DNA of 62,249 bases, taken from the NCBI GenBank assembly GCA_019637875.1, contig JAHBUW010000019.1:1-62249 (forward strand), written 5' to 3'. The notes below the pieces were generated by a model, which saw nothing but the letters and a program-made list of their open reading frames with translations, was not told where the DNA came from and ran no database searches. Shown one piece after another: positions 26,245 through 33,960 of this stretch (position 1 is the first letter of the stretch; every line of letters starts with the position of its first letter). A program made the translations under genes and the position numbers. The stretch is from Pseudobdellovibrionaceae bacterium. GTDB taxonomy: Bacteria > Bdellovibrionota > Bdellovibrionia > Bdellovibrionales > Bdellovibrionaceae.

Positions 26245-27156
26245 CTATTTAAAATCAACGGCTCCGCTCTCGAGATCGTAGAGTCCGCCGACGACTTTCA
26301 GATGCCCTTCATTCAGGCGCGCCGTCAGGTAGGGGCTCAGGTCGAAAAGCTCTTTCGCCGCGCCCCGCACATTGGCCCAACCCTCATTCACCAGACGCGG
26401 TGTCGGCTGGCTGCGGACGCTCTGTTCAATACGCGGGCGCAGATCTTTGATCAGCGCCGCGATATTCGGCGAATCTTCGAGAGGATCTTTCGTGTACGCG
26501 TGGGAGTGTCCCAGGATCGCATCCGAGGTGGCGTGTACCGCGCCGCATGAAGTGTGGCCGAGCACCAGAATCAGGCGGGGGCCGAGGTGTTCCACCGCGT
26601 ACTCCACGCTGGCGACGACTTCGGGGCTCAGGGTTTGTCCGGCGGTTCGGATCACGAAGAGTTCGCCGAGCTTTTGGTCGAAAACGATTTCGGGCGGCAC
26701 GCGACTGTCACTGCAAGAGATGACGATGGCGTGGGGCTTTTGTCCGGTCTTCAGACGTTGGATGTCTTTCGGACCTTGGCCATCCTTGCGCAAAAGACGT
26801 TTCAGGTAGCGGGTATTGCCGTTCCGCAGATAGCGCATGGATACTTCGGGCGTCGGGCCGGTTTGTTTTTCCGGAGCGACCTTGGCGTGCGTGATGTCTT
26901 GTACGGGCGGGGGACCGATTTTTTCCGCAAGGCCTGCGGTGACGCCGGTCTTGTCGTCGCGTTTCATCGTGATTTCAGGACCCGCGGGATTTTCGCCCTC
27001 TTTCGGAAGCGGCAAGGTCGTTTGCGAACCGCTGGGATCGACGATGGCGGCGGGAGCCGTCGGGGGAGGCGTCTCGGGAGCGGGTGCGCTGCTCGCGCAG
27101 GCCGCCAGAAATACCAATGGACCCAAAAGGCCGGTCGAAAATAGAATCTGTCTCAT
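26245..27156 (-). CDS. Lipoprotein beta-carbonic anhydrase
   Basis: Beta-carbonic anhydrases interconvert CO2 and bicarbonate. The catalytic half (about 105-303) has zinc ligands Cys148 and Cys204 with His201 (SCSDSRVPPE and GHTSCGAV), and the Asp150-Arg152 dyad that activates the site, so it should be active. The first 100 residues are different: a lipoprotein signal with lipobox Leu-Ala-Ala-Cys (Cys20) and a long Pro/Ala/Glu-rich linker. Most beta-class enzymes are cytoplasmic, whereas periplasmic ones are usually alpha or gamma. The enzyme is predicted to sit on the periplasmic face of a membrane. The start of metG is 21 bases downstream of its stop, so it may share that transcript. Confidence 0.93.
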   Translation of the reverse strand: MRQILFSTGLLGPLVFLAACASSAPAPETPPPTAPAAIVDPSGSQTTLPLPKEGENPAGPEITMKRDDKTGVTAGLAEKIGPPPVQDITHAKVAPEKQTGPTPEVSMRYLRNGNTRYLKRLLRKDGQGPKDIQRLKTGQKPHAIVISCSDSRVPPEIVFDQKLGELFVIRTAGQTLSPEVVASVEYAVEHLGPRLILVLGHTSCGAVHATSDAILGHSHAYTKDPLEDSPNIAALIKDLRPRIEQSVRSQPTPRLVNEGWANVRGAAKELFDLSPYLTARLNEGHLKVVGGLYDLESGAVDFK

Positions 27157-27194
27157 GGAAGCCCCCTTGAGGCTTCAGTGTAACGGAGAGAAAA

Positions 27195-28154
27195 ATGGAC
27201 GCAAGCACTGGGCGAGGTTTACTAAGTTCCGAAGAGTGCGATCGCCGCTGGCGCGCTTACCAGCTACGGGATTCGCGTCAGGCGTTGATGCGTCAAATTC
27301 GCGGTTTCTACTCGAGCCTGCTCGGGGGGATCACGCAAGATCCGGCGTATTTCCATATTCCCATCGACGATCACGGATTTCATCGCGGTGACGGCGTGTT
27401 CGAGGCGATTCGGGTCGCGTTCCGTAAACCCTATCTTTTGGGCGCCCATCTGGACCGCTTGGAAAGGTCCGCCGCTCGCGTGGGGCTGAAACTTCCCCAC
27501 ACGCGGGACGAAGTGAAGGGCATTTTGCACGATCTGACCCGACTGGCGGAGGACGAGTCGCTGGTCCTGCGGGTGTATGTCACCCGCGGGGGCGGGGGCT
27601 TCGGGGTGAACCCCGCGGAAAGCCCGGAGTCGCAAATGTTTGCCGTGGCGACGCGCTTTCAACCGCTCGCTCCCGAGGTTTGGGAGAAAGGTTTCGCGCT
27701 GACGGTGAGTCCCGTCGCGGTCAAGTCGGGTGATTTCGCGCGCATCAAGTCGCTCAATTATTTGCCGAATGTTTTGATGAAGGCCGATGCGGTGGCGCGG
27801 GGTTTCGACTATGCGGTGGGTGTGGATGAGCGCGGTTTTATCACCGAAGGCGCGACCGAAAACATCGTGATCGTGAATCAAAATGGCGATCTTTGTCATC
27901 CGCGATTCGATCGGATGTTGGACGGCTGCACGCTGAAGCGGGCGTTTGAGCTGGCCCGAGGGCTTCCGTCTTTACCCCAGCGCTGCGAGGTCGATCTGAC
28001 TCTCGATGATCTAATGTCTGCGCGCGAAATTCTGATCGTGGGGACGACGGTCGACGTCAGTCCCATTACGCGTTTCGAGGAGCGCCCGCTCGCGGTCGGT
28101 CCCGTGGCGCGTGAACTCTTGCGCCTCATTCAGACCGACCAGCTGCGCGGCTGA
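27195..28154 (+). CDS. Class IV PLP aminotransferase (IlvE/PabC-like)
   Basis: This 319-residue fold-type IV PLP enzyme carries the PLP-lysine Lys185 (RIKSLNYLPNVL), the family glutamate in ITEGATENI (Glu218), and the phosphate-binding motif near GTTVDVSPIT. The N-terminal segment HGFHRGDGVFEAIRV is typical of the family. Members include branched-chain aminotransferases, D-amino acid aminotransferases and aminodeoxychorismate lyase; sequence alone does not choose among them. The start ATG has GGAGAG 4 bases upstream. The first 30 residues are more variable and charged. It is divergent from the carbonic anhydrase gene, with a 38-base spacer, and converges on the HNH gene. Confidence 0.9.
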   Translation: MDASTGRGLLSSEECDRRWRAYQLRDSRQALMRQIRGFYSSLLGGITQDPAYFHIPIDDHGFHRGDGVFEAIRVAFRKPYLLGAHLDRLERSAARVGLKLPHTRDEVKGILHDLTRLAEDESLVLRVYVTRGGGGFGVNPAESPESQMFAVATRFQPLAPEVWEKGFALTVSPVAVKSGDFARIKSLNYLPNVLMKADAVARGFDYAVGVDERGFITEGATENIVIVNQNGDLCHPRFDRMLDGCTLKRAFELARGLPSLPQRCEVDLTLDDLMSAREILIVGTTVDVSPITRFEERPLAVGPVARELLRLIQTDQLRG

Positions 28155-28193
28155 TCAGGCCCGCGCGCGAACTCGTCCATTCGGAAGCTGCCA

Positions 28194-29225
28194 TCAGGCA
28201 GGCGGGGGCGCAGACCGCCATCGATTGTGCGCACCGCAGAGGGGCTGAAGGTTTGCGGGCGCGCTCGTTCCCCCATCACTGATGGGATGGATGTGATCGA
28301 TTTGCAAATAGCGACGTGACCCACAAATTTTTCCCGAACGCGGGTCGCGATAGCGGCAGGCCGTGTGTCGGAGAAGGGACTTTCGCAGACTCGGTGGAAT
28401 CTGTCGCGGATTTCGGGATGGGTTTTGACGCGGGATCGGCGTCGTTCGTCGTGCCGGGACTTCCACTGAAGGAGCCCGCGAGGATGAGTGTGTCGGAGGC
28501 ACTTCCGATTCGGAAGTCGATTTCAGTTTCGCGATGGTTCGGCTCCCCATGTCCTCGCTCTTTGATGCGTTCGATCGGCGTGCGGCCTTCAGTCCTCGCG
28601 GAGGAAGGTCCGTACGTCGCGCGATTTCCTTCTTCGCCAGATAGTGGGCGAGTTCCGCTGCTTTTTCGGCAGGGGCCGCGTGCGACGCGAGTTCACCAGC
28701 CTTCACCCAATCGGCATATTGCTCCCGCGAGAACGTGATCGTCAGCGTCACCGAACCATCGGCGTGATGCTGGGCGCGGTCGGGAATTTTGAAGTCGACT
28801 TTGAGTTCTTGTCTCAGGATCTGCTGAGTCTCGGCGAAGCTCTTCGTTTCCAGCTTCTCGAGAAGTTCGAGTTTCGCTTCGGAGTCCATCTTTTCCGAGA
28901 ACTGCTTCTCGGCCTGCTTGATCGTCTGCGCGGTGAGGGCGATCTGCGACAAATTGATCTGACCGGCCTCGATCTTCGCCGCGACCTGAGGCACTTCTTT
29001 CAGAAGTCGCGCCGCCGAGATCCGGCGATGGGCCGCGCCCGCCGAATAGCCGTGAGCTTGAGTCAGATACTCAAAAAGGCTCGGATAGGCTTTGTCGAGA
29101 TAGAGTCGTCGGCGGTCGATTTCGGCGATGCATTCCAAGATGAGGTGCGTGATCTTCCGCTCGGTGCGGACGAGTTTTTGGAAGCGATCAACAAGGTTCG
29201 CGTCCGTCAGATTCATCAGTGTCAT
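28194..29225 (-). CDS. HNH endonuclease-domain protein with helical N-terminus
   Basis: This 343-residue protein starts at ATG 29225 with AAGGG upstream; a longer reading to 29252 is possible. Residues 1-210 are alpha-helical and DUF222-like, beginning with alternating hydrophobic helices (NLTDANLVDRFQKLVRTERK). A low-complexity Ser/Pro/Arg linker (215-285) follows. The C-terminus holds an HNH nuclease motif, with LQIDHIHPISDGG and then NLQPLCGAHNRW supplying the Asp-His, Asn and His residues. Such proteins are often multicopy in Bdellovibrio-type genomes and may be endonucleases linked to mobile DNA. No partner gene is seen here. A 7-bp inverted repeat lies 21 bases upstream of the start. 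Confidence 0.85.
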   Translation of the reverse strand: MTLMNLTDANLVDRFQKLVRTERKITHLILECIAEIDRRRLYLDKAYPSLFEYLTQAHGYSAGAAHRRISAARLLKEVPQVAAKIEAGQINLSQIALTAQTIKQAEKQFSEKMDSEAKLELLEKLETKSFAETQQILRQELKVDFKIPDRAQHHADGSVTLTITFSREQYADWVKAGELASHAAPAEKAAELAHYLAKKEIARRTDLPPRGLKAARRSNASKSEDMGSRTIAKLKSTSESEVPPTHSSSRAPSVEVPARRTTPIPRQNPSRNPRQIPPSLRKSLLRHTACRYRDPRSGKICGSRRYLQIDHIHPISDGGTSAPANLQPLCGAHNRWRSAPPPA

Positions 29226-29245
29226 GGCCGACCCTTTCTGTGTTG

Positions 29246-29275
29246 AGAACACAAGATCGGTGTACCACGTGTTCT
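29246..29275. promoter_or_regulatory. Short inverted repeat before the HNH gene
   Basis: AGAACAC (29246-29252) and GTGTTCT (29269-29275) are perfect 7-bp arms with a 16-base spacer, just upstream of the HNH start codon on the minus strand. It may be an operator; no regulator is adjacent. Confidence 0.3.
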
Positions 29276-29518
29276 GAAATCAGTTTTTCGAGGAGTTTTT
29301 GAATCGCAGAATGAGTTTGGGGAAGCGCGAAAGTCCCCCATAAAAATCGCGGATAGCCTCGAGGTGAGCTTCGTTTCTCTCGTTCACGACCGGCCCCGAA
29401 ATTTTGAGTTTACGCCACGCCTTGGCCGTTCTGCGAATCCGAAAATCTCGTCAACAGAAACTGATTCCGCCACGCTGCATTTTGGAAAGCATTTCTGAAG
29501 GACTGTTTGGGCAACCCC
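29276..29518. other. Intergenic stretch with no recognised gene
   Basis: This part of the gap between the HNH gene and the mreB-side repeats contains no ORF with a plausible start and Shine-Dalgarno sequence, and no tRNA or rRNA gene. Base composition is lower in G+C than the coding neighbours. The HNH promoter is expected near its left end. Confidence 0.5.
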
Positions 29519-29690
29519 GATCAGGAATCGAACTCCAATCCCAATCAGGAATCGAACTCCAACCCCAATCAGGAATCGAACTCCAACCCCAATCAGGAAT
29601 CGAAACTCCAACCCCAATCAGGAATCGAACTCCAACCCCAATCAGGAATCGAAACTCCAACCCCAATCAGGACTCCGAGCCCCACTCCCA
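29519..29690. repeat. 24/25-bp tandem repeat array downstream of mreB
   Basis: Six full units and a partial seventh of the form AATCAGGAATCGAACTCC-AACCCC occupy 29519-29664, then degrade up to 29690, directly beside the mreB stop codon. Units 4 and 6 are 25 bases long, with an extra A. Each unit contains a small inverted repeat GGA-ATCGAAC-TCC. In the minus-strand transcript the array would form the mreB 3' untranslated region. All six frames stay open across it because the unit lacks stop codons, so the short ORFs there are not evidence of a gene. Confidence 0.9.
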
Positions 29691-29691
29691 A

Positions 29692-30729
29692 CTAAATATC
29701 GAGCTGAATCTTGTCGAGCAGCTCCGGGTCCGAAAGCACCGCCTCGCCCCCACGGGCGATGGCCAGTAGCGGGTCCACCGAGACGCGTACGGGCAAGCGC
29801 ACTTCGTTCTGGATGCGTAGATCCAGATCGCGAATCATCGCGCCGCCGCCGGCCAGGCAAAGCCCCGTCTCGATCACGTCGCTCACGAGTTCGGGGGGCG
29901 TCTTTTCGAGGGTTCCGTGGATGGCCTGGATGATTTCGCTCAACGAGTCGTCCATCGCGAGTCCCACGTCTTCGGAGGTCACTTCAATGGTCGCCGGAAT
30001 GCCCGAGTCGGCGGAGCGGCCGTCGACCATTTGGGTGCGGATCTCTTTTTTCGGCATCGCGGTCCCGAGTTCCTTCTTCAGCTTCTCGGCCCACGCCTGC
30101 GAGATGATGAAGTTCTTGTTCTTGCGCATATAATCTTGGATCGCCTGATCCATGCGGTGTCCACCGATACGGATCGCCGTACACGACACGATGTCGGCCA
30201 GACAAATGACCGCGACCTCCGTGGTGCCGCCGCCGATATCGACGATCAAACAGCCGCGCGCTTCCTTGATGGGAAGTCCCGCGCCGATCGCCGCCGCCAT
30301 GGGCTCGTCGATCAGAATGACGTCTTTCGCGCCCGCGGATTTTCCGGCATCGACCGCGGCGCGTTTTTCAACCTCGGTCACTCCGTAGGGTAAAGAGATG
30401 ACGACCGTGGGCCGCGAAAAGAAGCTCGCGAGTTTGTTCTTTTTGAAGAAGAACTTCAGCATCGCCTCGGTGGTTTCAAAGTCCGCGATGACGCCGTCTT
30501 TGAGCGGGCGTTCGCCTTTGATGTTCCCGGGCGTCGAATCCATACGCTCTTGCGCCTCGAGACCGACCGAGATGATCTTCCGTTTCCCCGGGCGGGGTTC
30601 GGTGTAGGCGATGAGGGTGGGTTCGTTCACCACGACGCCGCGATGGCGAACCGCGATCAGCGTGTTCGCGGTTCCCAGATCGACGTAGATATCGGCGGCG
30701 CGGGCCCCTTCTTCCGTGAAAATGGCCAT
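29692..30729 (-). CDS. mreB: MreB-like actin homologue
   Basis: MreB forms actin-like filaments that guide cell-wall synthesis. The 345-residue product keeps the actin-fold signatures: phosphate-1 loop VDLGTANTLIAV (near residue 16), the connect/phosphate-2 segment LIVDIGGGTTEVAV, and the adenosine motif GLCLAGGGAMIRDL. It begins with MAIFTEEG rather than the common MreB start. AAGGA precedes the ATG. No mreC or mreD follows, which suggests a solitary second MreB rather than the main wall-elongation operon. It is 13 bases downstream of an outer-membrane-protein gene, so the two are probably co-transcribed. A tandem repeat array follows its stop. Confidence 0.93.
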   Translation of the reverse strand: MAIFTEEGARAADIYVDLGTANTLIAVRHRGVVVNEPTLIAYTEPRPGKRKIISVGLEAQERMDSTPGNIKGERPLKDGVIADFETTEAMLKFFFKKNKLASFFSRPTVVISLPYGVTEVEKRAAVDAGKSAGAKDVILIDEPMAAAIGAGLPIKEARGCLIVDIGGGTTEVAVICLADIVSCTAIRIGGHRMDQAIQDYMRKNKNFIISQAWAEKLKKELGTAMPKKEIRTQMVDGRSADSGIPATIEVTSEDVGLAMDDSLSEIIQAIHGTLEKTPPELVSDVIETGLCLAGGGAMIRDLDLRIQNEVRLPVRVSVDPLLAIARGGEAVLSDPELLDKIQLDI

Positions 30730-30742
30730 AATTCCTTAATCC

Positions 30743-31390
30743 CTATTCCCGAGACCGGCGGCGAACTTTGAAGCCGTGGTTCTCGTTCATCAGGTAGGTG
30801 AGGTTGAAGGACAGATAAGAGAACGCGCGGTTGATGTTCGAGCCCAGCTCGACGTTGAACAGAAAGTTGGGAGTGTCGTCGATCTTGATGTCGCTGCCGA
30901 CGGCGAGTTGCGCGATGGTGTCGTTTTTACCGCGATAACCCTGCATGCCCACGGGCAGAGCCGCGTAGGGGGTGAAGAGCACGTAGTCCGTTTGCATCTG
31001 TTTGCTGATGATCGGCGCGATGCGTACGGCGGTGAAGGTCTCTTCCATCTCGCGACCGAAGTTCAGATCGCCACGGAAACCGATGGCGGGTTGACGCTCG
31101 AAATCGGGGAACGGCACCCACTTGAAAGAGCCCGCGATCACGAGATCGGTTTCGCCCGCGCCCAGGAGCGCGCGGTAGCTCATGTCTTCGCGAATCCCGC
31201 CGTCGATGAAGACGCTCATGTTCGCGCCGCTGCCTTCGGACAAGCGGATCTGGGGTTCGATCCCGATTTTCAGTGTGCCGGCGGGAGTCACGTCCGCGGA
31301 TTCACCGATCGCCAAAAAGGCGTGCGCGCTCGGCGAGAGCAAGAGGGTCATCATGGCGGGAAGGAAAAGGCGATTTTTCAAGTTTGTCAT
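30743..31390 (-). CDS. Predicted outer-membrane beta-barrel protein
   Basis: This 215-residue protein starts at ATG 31390, with GGAG upstream. A signal peptide ends at Ser-Ala-His-Ala (about residue 24). The mature part has many alternating polar and hydrophobic beta strands with turns rich in Gly, Asn and Asp, such as GTLKIGIEPQIRLSEG and FNVELGSNINRAFSYLSFNL, consistent with an 8- to 12-strand barrel. It ends in a basic tail (VRRRSRE) rather than a terminal aromatic residue. No family name was recognised. It lies 13 bases upstream of mreB in the same direction, so a role linked to envelope shape is possible but unproven. Confidence 0.7.
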   Translation of the reverse strand: MTNLKNRLFLPAMMTLLLSPSAHAFLAIGESADVTPAGTLKIGIEPQIRLSEGSGANMSVFIDGGIREDMSYRALLGAGETDLVIAGSFKWVPFPDFERQPAIGFRGDLNFGREMEETFTAVRIAPIISKQMQTDYVLFTPYAALPVGMQGYRGKNDTIAQLAVGSDIKIDDTPNFLFNVELGSNINRAFSYLSFNLTYLMNENHGFKVRRRSRE

Positions 31391-31485
31391 TGCGCGAGCT
31401 CCAATCACGAAATGTTAGCGGCCCGTTTTCGATTTTGACAAATGATTTTGACAAGTTCCTGAGGGGGCGAGAACGTAGGGGCACT

Positions 31486-32250
31486 GTGTTGCCCTTGAGT
31501 GTCGTGATCATCACCAAAAATGAGGAACGCAATCTTCCCCGCTGCCTTGAGTCAGTGGCTTGGGCCGATGAAGTTCTGGTCGTCGATAGCGGCAGCACGG
31601 ATGCGACCGTGGATGTGGCTCGTCGCCATGGCGCCCGCGTCCTGACGGAAACATGGCGTGGATTCGGTCCGCAAAAGGCCTTCGCGGCGCTGCAAGCCAA
31701 GCACGACTGGATTTTGTCCCTCGATGCGGACGAGTGCGTCCCGGTCGAGCTCCATCAAGAGCTGGAGCGGAGATTTGCGTCCCTGACTCCCGGTGCGGCC
31801 TACGCGCTCCCTCGGAAGAGTTTGCTGTGGGGGCGGTGGATTCGGCACGGCGGCTGGTTCCCGGATCGGCAAATTCGACTCTTCAACCGACGTTTCGCGA
31901 ATTGGGATCAGGCGCCCGTGCACGAAAAGGTGCAGGCGAAGGTCTACGATCGGTTCGAAGCCCCGCTGGAGCATTATGTCTTTCGCGACGTCGCCCACCA
32001 GATCGACACGAATAACCGCTATTCGGGTCTGCTTGCGGAAAAGGACGTCGCCGCCGGTAAGCGGTTTCGTCTGTGGAAGTTGATCTTCAAGCCTTACTTT
32101 AAGTTTTTAGAGAATTACTTTTGGAAGCGCGGCTTTCTGGACGGTCTTCCGGGCTTCGTGATCGCGGTGAATTCCGCGCATTCGACGCTGTTACGGTGGG
32201 TGAAGATCTGGGAGATCGAGCGCCGTCATCCCGGAGGTCAGGTCAAATGA
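31486..32250 (+). CDS. Family 2 glycosyltransferase (WaaE/KdtX-like)
   Basis: This 254-residue cytoplasmic or peripheral membrane enzyme starts at GTG 31486 (or TTG 31489), after AGGGG. The GT2 core is clear: LSVVIITKNEERNLPRCL, the nucleotide-binding DEVLVVDSGSTDAT, the metal-binding Asp-Ala-Asp at 80-82 (ILSLDADE), then PRKSLLWGRWIRHGGWFPDRQ-like acceptor residues (about 102-122), and a C-terminal amphipathic segment FKPYFKFLENYFWKRGFLDG that may bind membrane. This pattern is usual for lipopolysaccharide core glycosyltransferases such as WaaE/KdtX. The stop codon overlaps the ATG of the next gene (ATGA), so the two are coupled. Confidence 0.88.
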   Translation: MLPLSVVIITKNEERNLPRCLESVAWADEVLVVDSGSTDATVDVARRHGARVLTETWRGFGPQKAFAALQAKHDWILSLDADECVPVELHQELERRFASLTPGAAYALPRKSLLWGRWIRHGGWFPDRQIRLFNRRFANWDQAPVHEKVQAKVYDRFEAPLEHYVFRDVAHQIDTNNRYSGLLAEKDVAAGKRFRLWKLIFKPYFKFLENYFWKRGFLDGLPGFVIAVNSAHSTLLRWVKIWEIERRHPGGQVK

Positions 32251-33176
32251 TCTGGGCGCTTCTTTTCTCGTTCGCGTCTTTTACGTTCGCCGCGAAAGTG
32301 GGCAAAGTCGAATATCCGACCCTCCGCCAAATCGAGGGGCAGGCCACGATCCGCCAAAAAGGCGAAGTCTTGAAAGGGCGATTGCCGGGTCAGCTGTTAC
32401 GCGAGCAGGTCCTGATCGAAACCGAAAAAGGCCGCGTCCGCGTGGACCTTTCAGCGGATGAGTTTTTGATCGTGAGTGAAAACTCGAGTCTGCTTTTACC
32501 CGGCATCGATTGGGATACGGGGGCGGTCGAAGAGCTCGAGCTCATCAAGGGGTCTTTCGGCGTCGAGTTGAAGCGCGCCCGCCAGGTGCGCTCGGGGCTT
32601 TACCGTGATCGGGTCGAAGCGGGACGTTACATCTTTGACTTCAACCCCGGTCTTCCCCAATTCGGCGCGACCGTGCTGTCGGGAAAACTCGCCTTTCGCG
32701 GACTCGAAACGGAAGAGTACGGTGACCTGGGGCCGGGGGAGCGCCAAAGCTTCATGGGGGAACTCGCCGAGGGGCAGATTCAGTTCGACGTTTTGCTCGA
32801 AGGACGTAAGGTCGCGCGGGGCAAGCTGACTTCGAAACAAAGCTTCGGTCCTAAAGATCTTGCGGGATTGCAGAAGGCTTTTGAATTCGGCGCGAAGAAA
32901 AAAGTCGGCGCAGGCGCCGCGGGCGGGGGCGGCAAAACGACCTCGCCGATCTTGAAGGGGAGCGTCTGTCGCGATCCCGCCGGTCGCTTCAATGACTGCG
33001 CCTACACCTGTTTGAACAACCCCAAAGGGGCCAAGTCCTGCGAGCTTGATCGCGCGGGCGTGAGCTGCGTCCGTCGGCGCTGCCTGGCTTCGGGCGTCTG
33101 GGGCGACCCGTTCACCTTCGCCAAACACCTCGCGGTTTGCGACGCGAAAGTCGTCGTCAAGCCTTGCGACTATTAG
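32247..33176 (+). CDS. Secreted FecR-domain protein with Cys-rich tail
   Basis: This 309-residue protein has a signal sequence (MIWALLFSFASFTFA). The FecR-like domain follows (about 28-200): GQATIRQKGEVLKG, a segment with LPGQLLREQVLIETEKG, and FLIVSENSSLLLPG, matching the beta-strand pattern of FecR/PrkC-like repeats. The Gly-Ala-rich linker (about 222-235) leads into a C-terminal region with eight Cys residues (CRDPAGRFNDCAYTCL and others) that resembles a disulfide-bonded knob. It probably acts in the periplasm, binding peptides or carbohydrate. It is translated in overlap with the glycosyltransferase upstream. Confidence 0.75.
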   Translation: MIWALLFSFASFTFAAKVGKVEYPTLRQIEGQATIRQKGEVLKGRLPGQLLREQVLIETEKGRVRVDLSADEFLIVSENSSLLLPGIDWDTGAVEELELIKGSFGVELKRARQVRSGLYRDRVEAGRYIFDFNPGLPQFGATVLSGKLAFRGLETEEYGDLGPGERQSFMGELAEGQIQFDVLLEGRKVARGKLTSKQSFGPKDLAGLQKAFEFGAKKKVGAGAAGGGGKTTSPILKGSVCRDPAGRFNDCAYTCLNNPKGAKSCELDRAGVSCVRRRCLASGVWGDPFTFAKHLAVCDAKVVVKPCDY

Positions 33177-33366
33177 TCTCGCCCGCACGCGAATTCCGCT
33201 CACAAAATCGATGTCGAAATTTTTGACGGCTGTCTAAAAGCTCGCAAGTCCTTGTGGGACGCGTGTTTCATGTCGGCGCGTATGAAAAGTATTTGAAAGT
33301 GATTTGTCGAACACGTGGCAAACTGGTCTCAGTTCATCAAGAGATACGACACCAGGGGGAATTCAA

Positions 33367-33891
33367 GTGAAACAAGAGATCCTGACCATCAGCATGGTGG
33401 CCATCGTGGGACTGGGAAGCTGGTTGTACCTGAGCGGTGATCCGCAGCCCACCACGTCTCAAGAACAAAATGAAGCCGCGACGCCCGAAATGCTCGATGG
33501 CGACTTCTCGCAAACCGTCAGCCCCACGATTCAGAATCCGCCTTCGGTTGAGGAAATGCCCGTGCCCGTGGTGGCGGCCCCCGCCGTCGAGACCGAAACG
33601 GTGATCGTTCCCTCGGATCTCGAAAAAGAGATCAACGAGGTCCTGGCAAATGCCCACGCGGTTCACGACAACTTTGAGCGGGCGGACGCCTTGATCGAGG
33701 CGAAACTCGACATCCAAATTCGCGCGGCGCTCGAGCGCCGGGCGATCACCCCGCGCGAGGCCCCCGAGTACCGCGACTATTTAAGACAGATCGCGATCGA
33801 AGAAAGTGCCCGCGAAGAAGAAGAGTATGAGCCCGATGGACCGGCGGTCAGCGGCCTCTTCGCGGATCGGTCGTTCGTCACCGAAGAATAG
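33367..33891 (+). CDS. Membrane-anchored protein with disordered Pro/Glu-rich region
   Basis: This 174-residue protein starts at GTG 33367 with GGGGGAA upstream. A single hydrophobic helix (about 6-22, ISMVAIVGLGSWLYL) is followed by a long low-complexity segment rich in Pro, Glu, Thr and Val (25-80). A charged helical region then has coiled-coil character (LEKEINEVLANAHAVHDNF). The tail is strongly acidic (SAREEEEYEPDGP). No enzymatic motif is visible. The layout (N-terminal anchor, flexible spacer, helix) suits an envelope tether or scaffold. It begins a plus-strand run that continues with the DUF1800 and DUF1501 genes. Confidence 0.65.
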   Translation: MKQEILTISMVAIVGLGSWLYLSGDPQPTTSQEQNEAATPEMLDGDFSQTVSPTIQNPPSVEEMPVPVVAAPAVETETVIVPSDLEKEINEVLANAHAVHDNFERADALIEAKLDIQIRAALERRAITPREAPEYRDYLRQIAIEESAREEEEYEPDGPAVSGLFADRSFVTEE

Positions 33892-33960
33892 ACCGGGCCT
33901 CCGTACCCACCACAACATCTAGTACGCAACATGGATTCGTCATCTTGAAGGAGTTAGGTC

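Noticed and set aside
29519-29690. CRISPR array
   Set aside because: The units are contiguous without variable spacers, and no cas genes are nearby.
29519-29690. tRNA gene or tRNA remnant, because of the T-loop-like TTCGATT
   Set aside because: The flanking bases do not form a five-pair T stem, and no acceptor, D or anticodon arm is present.
29384-29769. Short frames on both strands through the 24-bp repeats (products such as repeated RFLIGVGV)
   Set aside because: They are open only because the repeat unit has no stop codon. The 25-base units break the frame, and no start signal is present.
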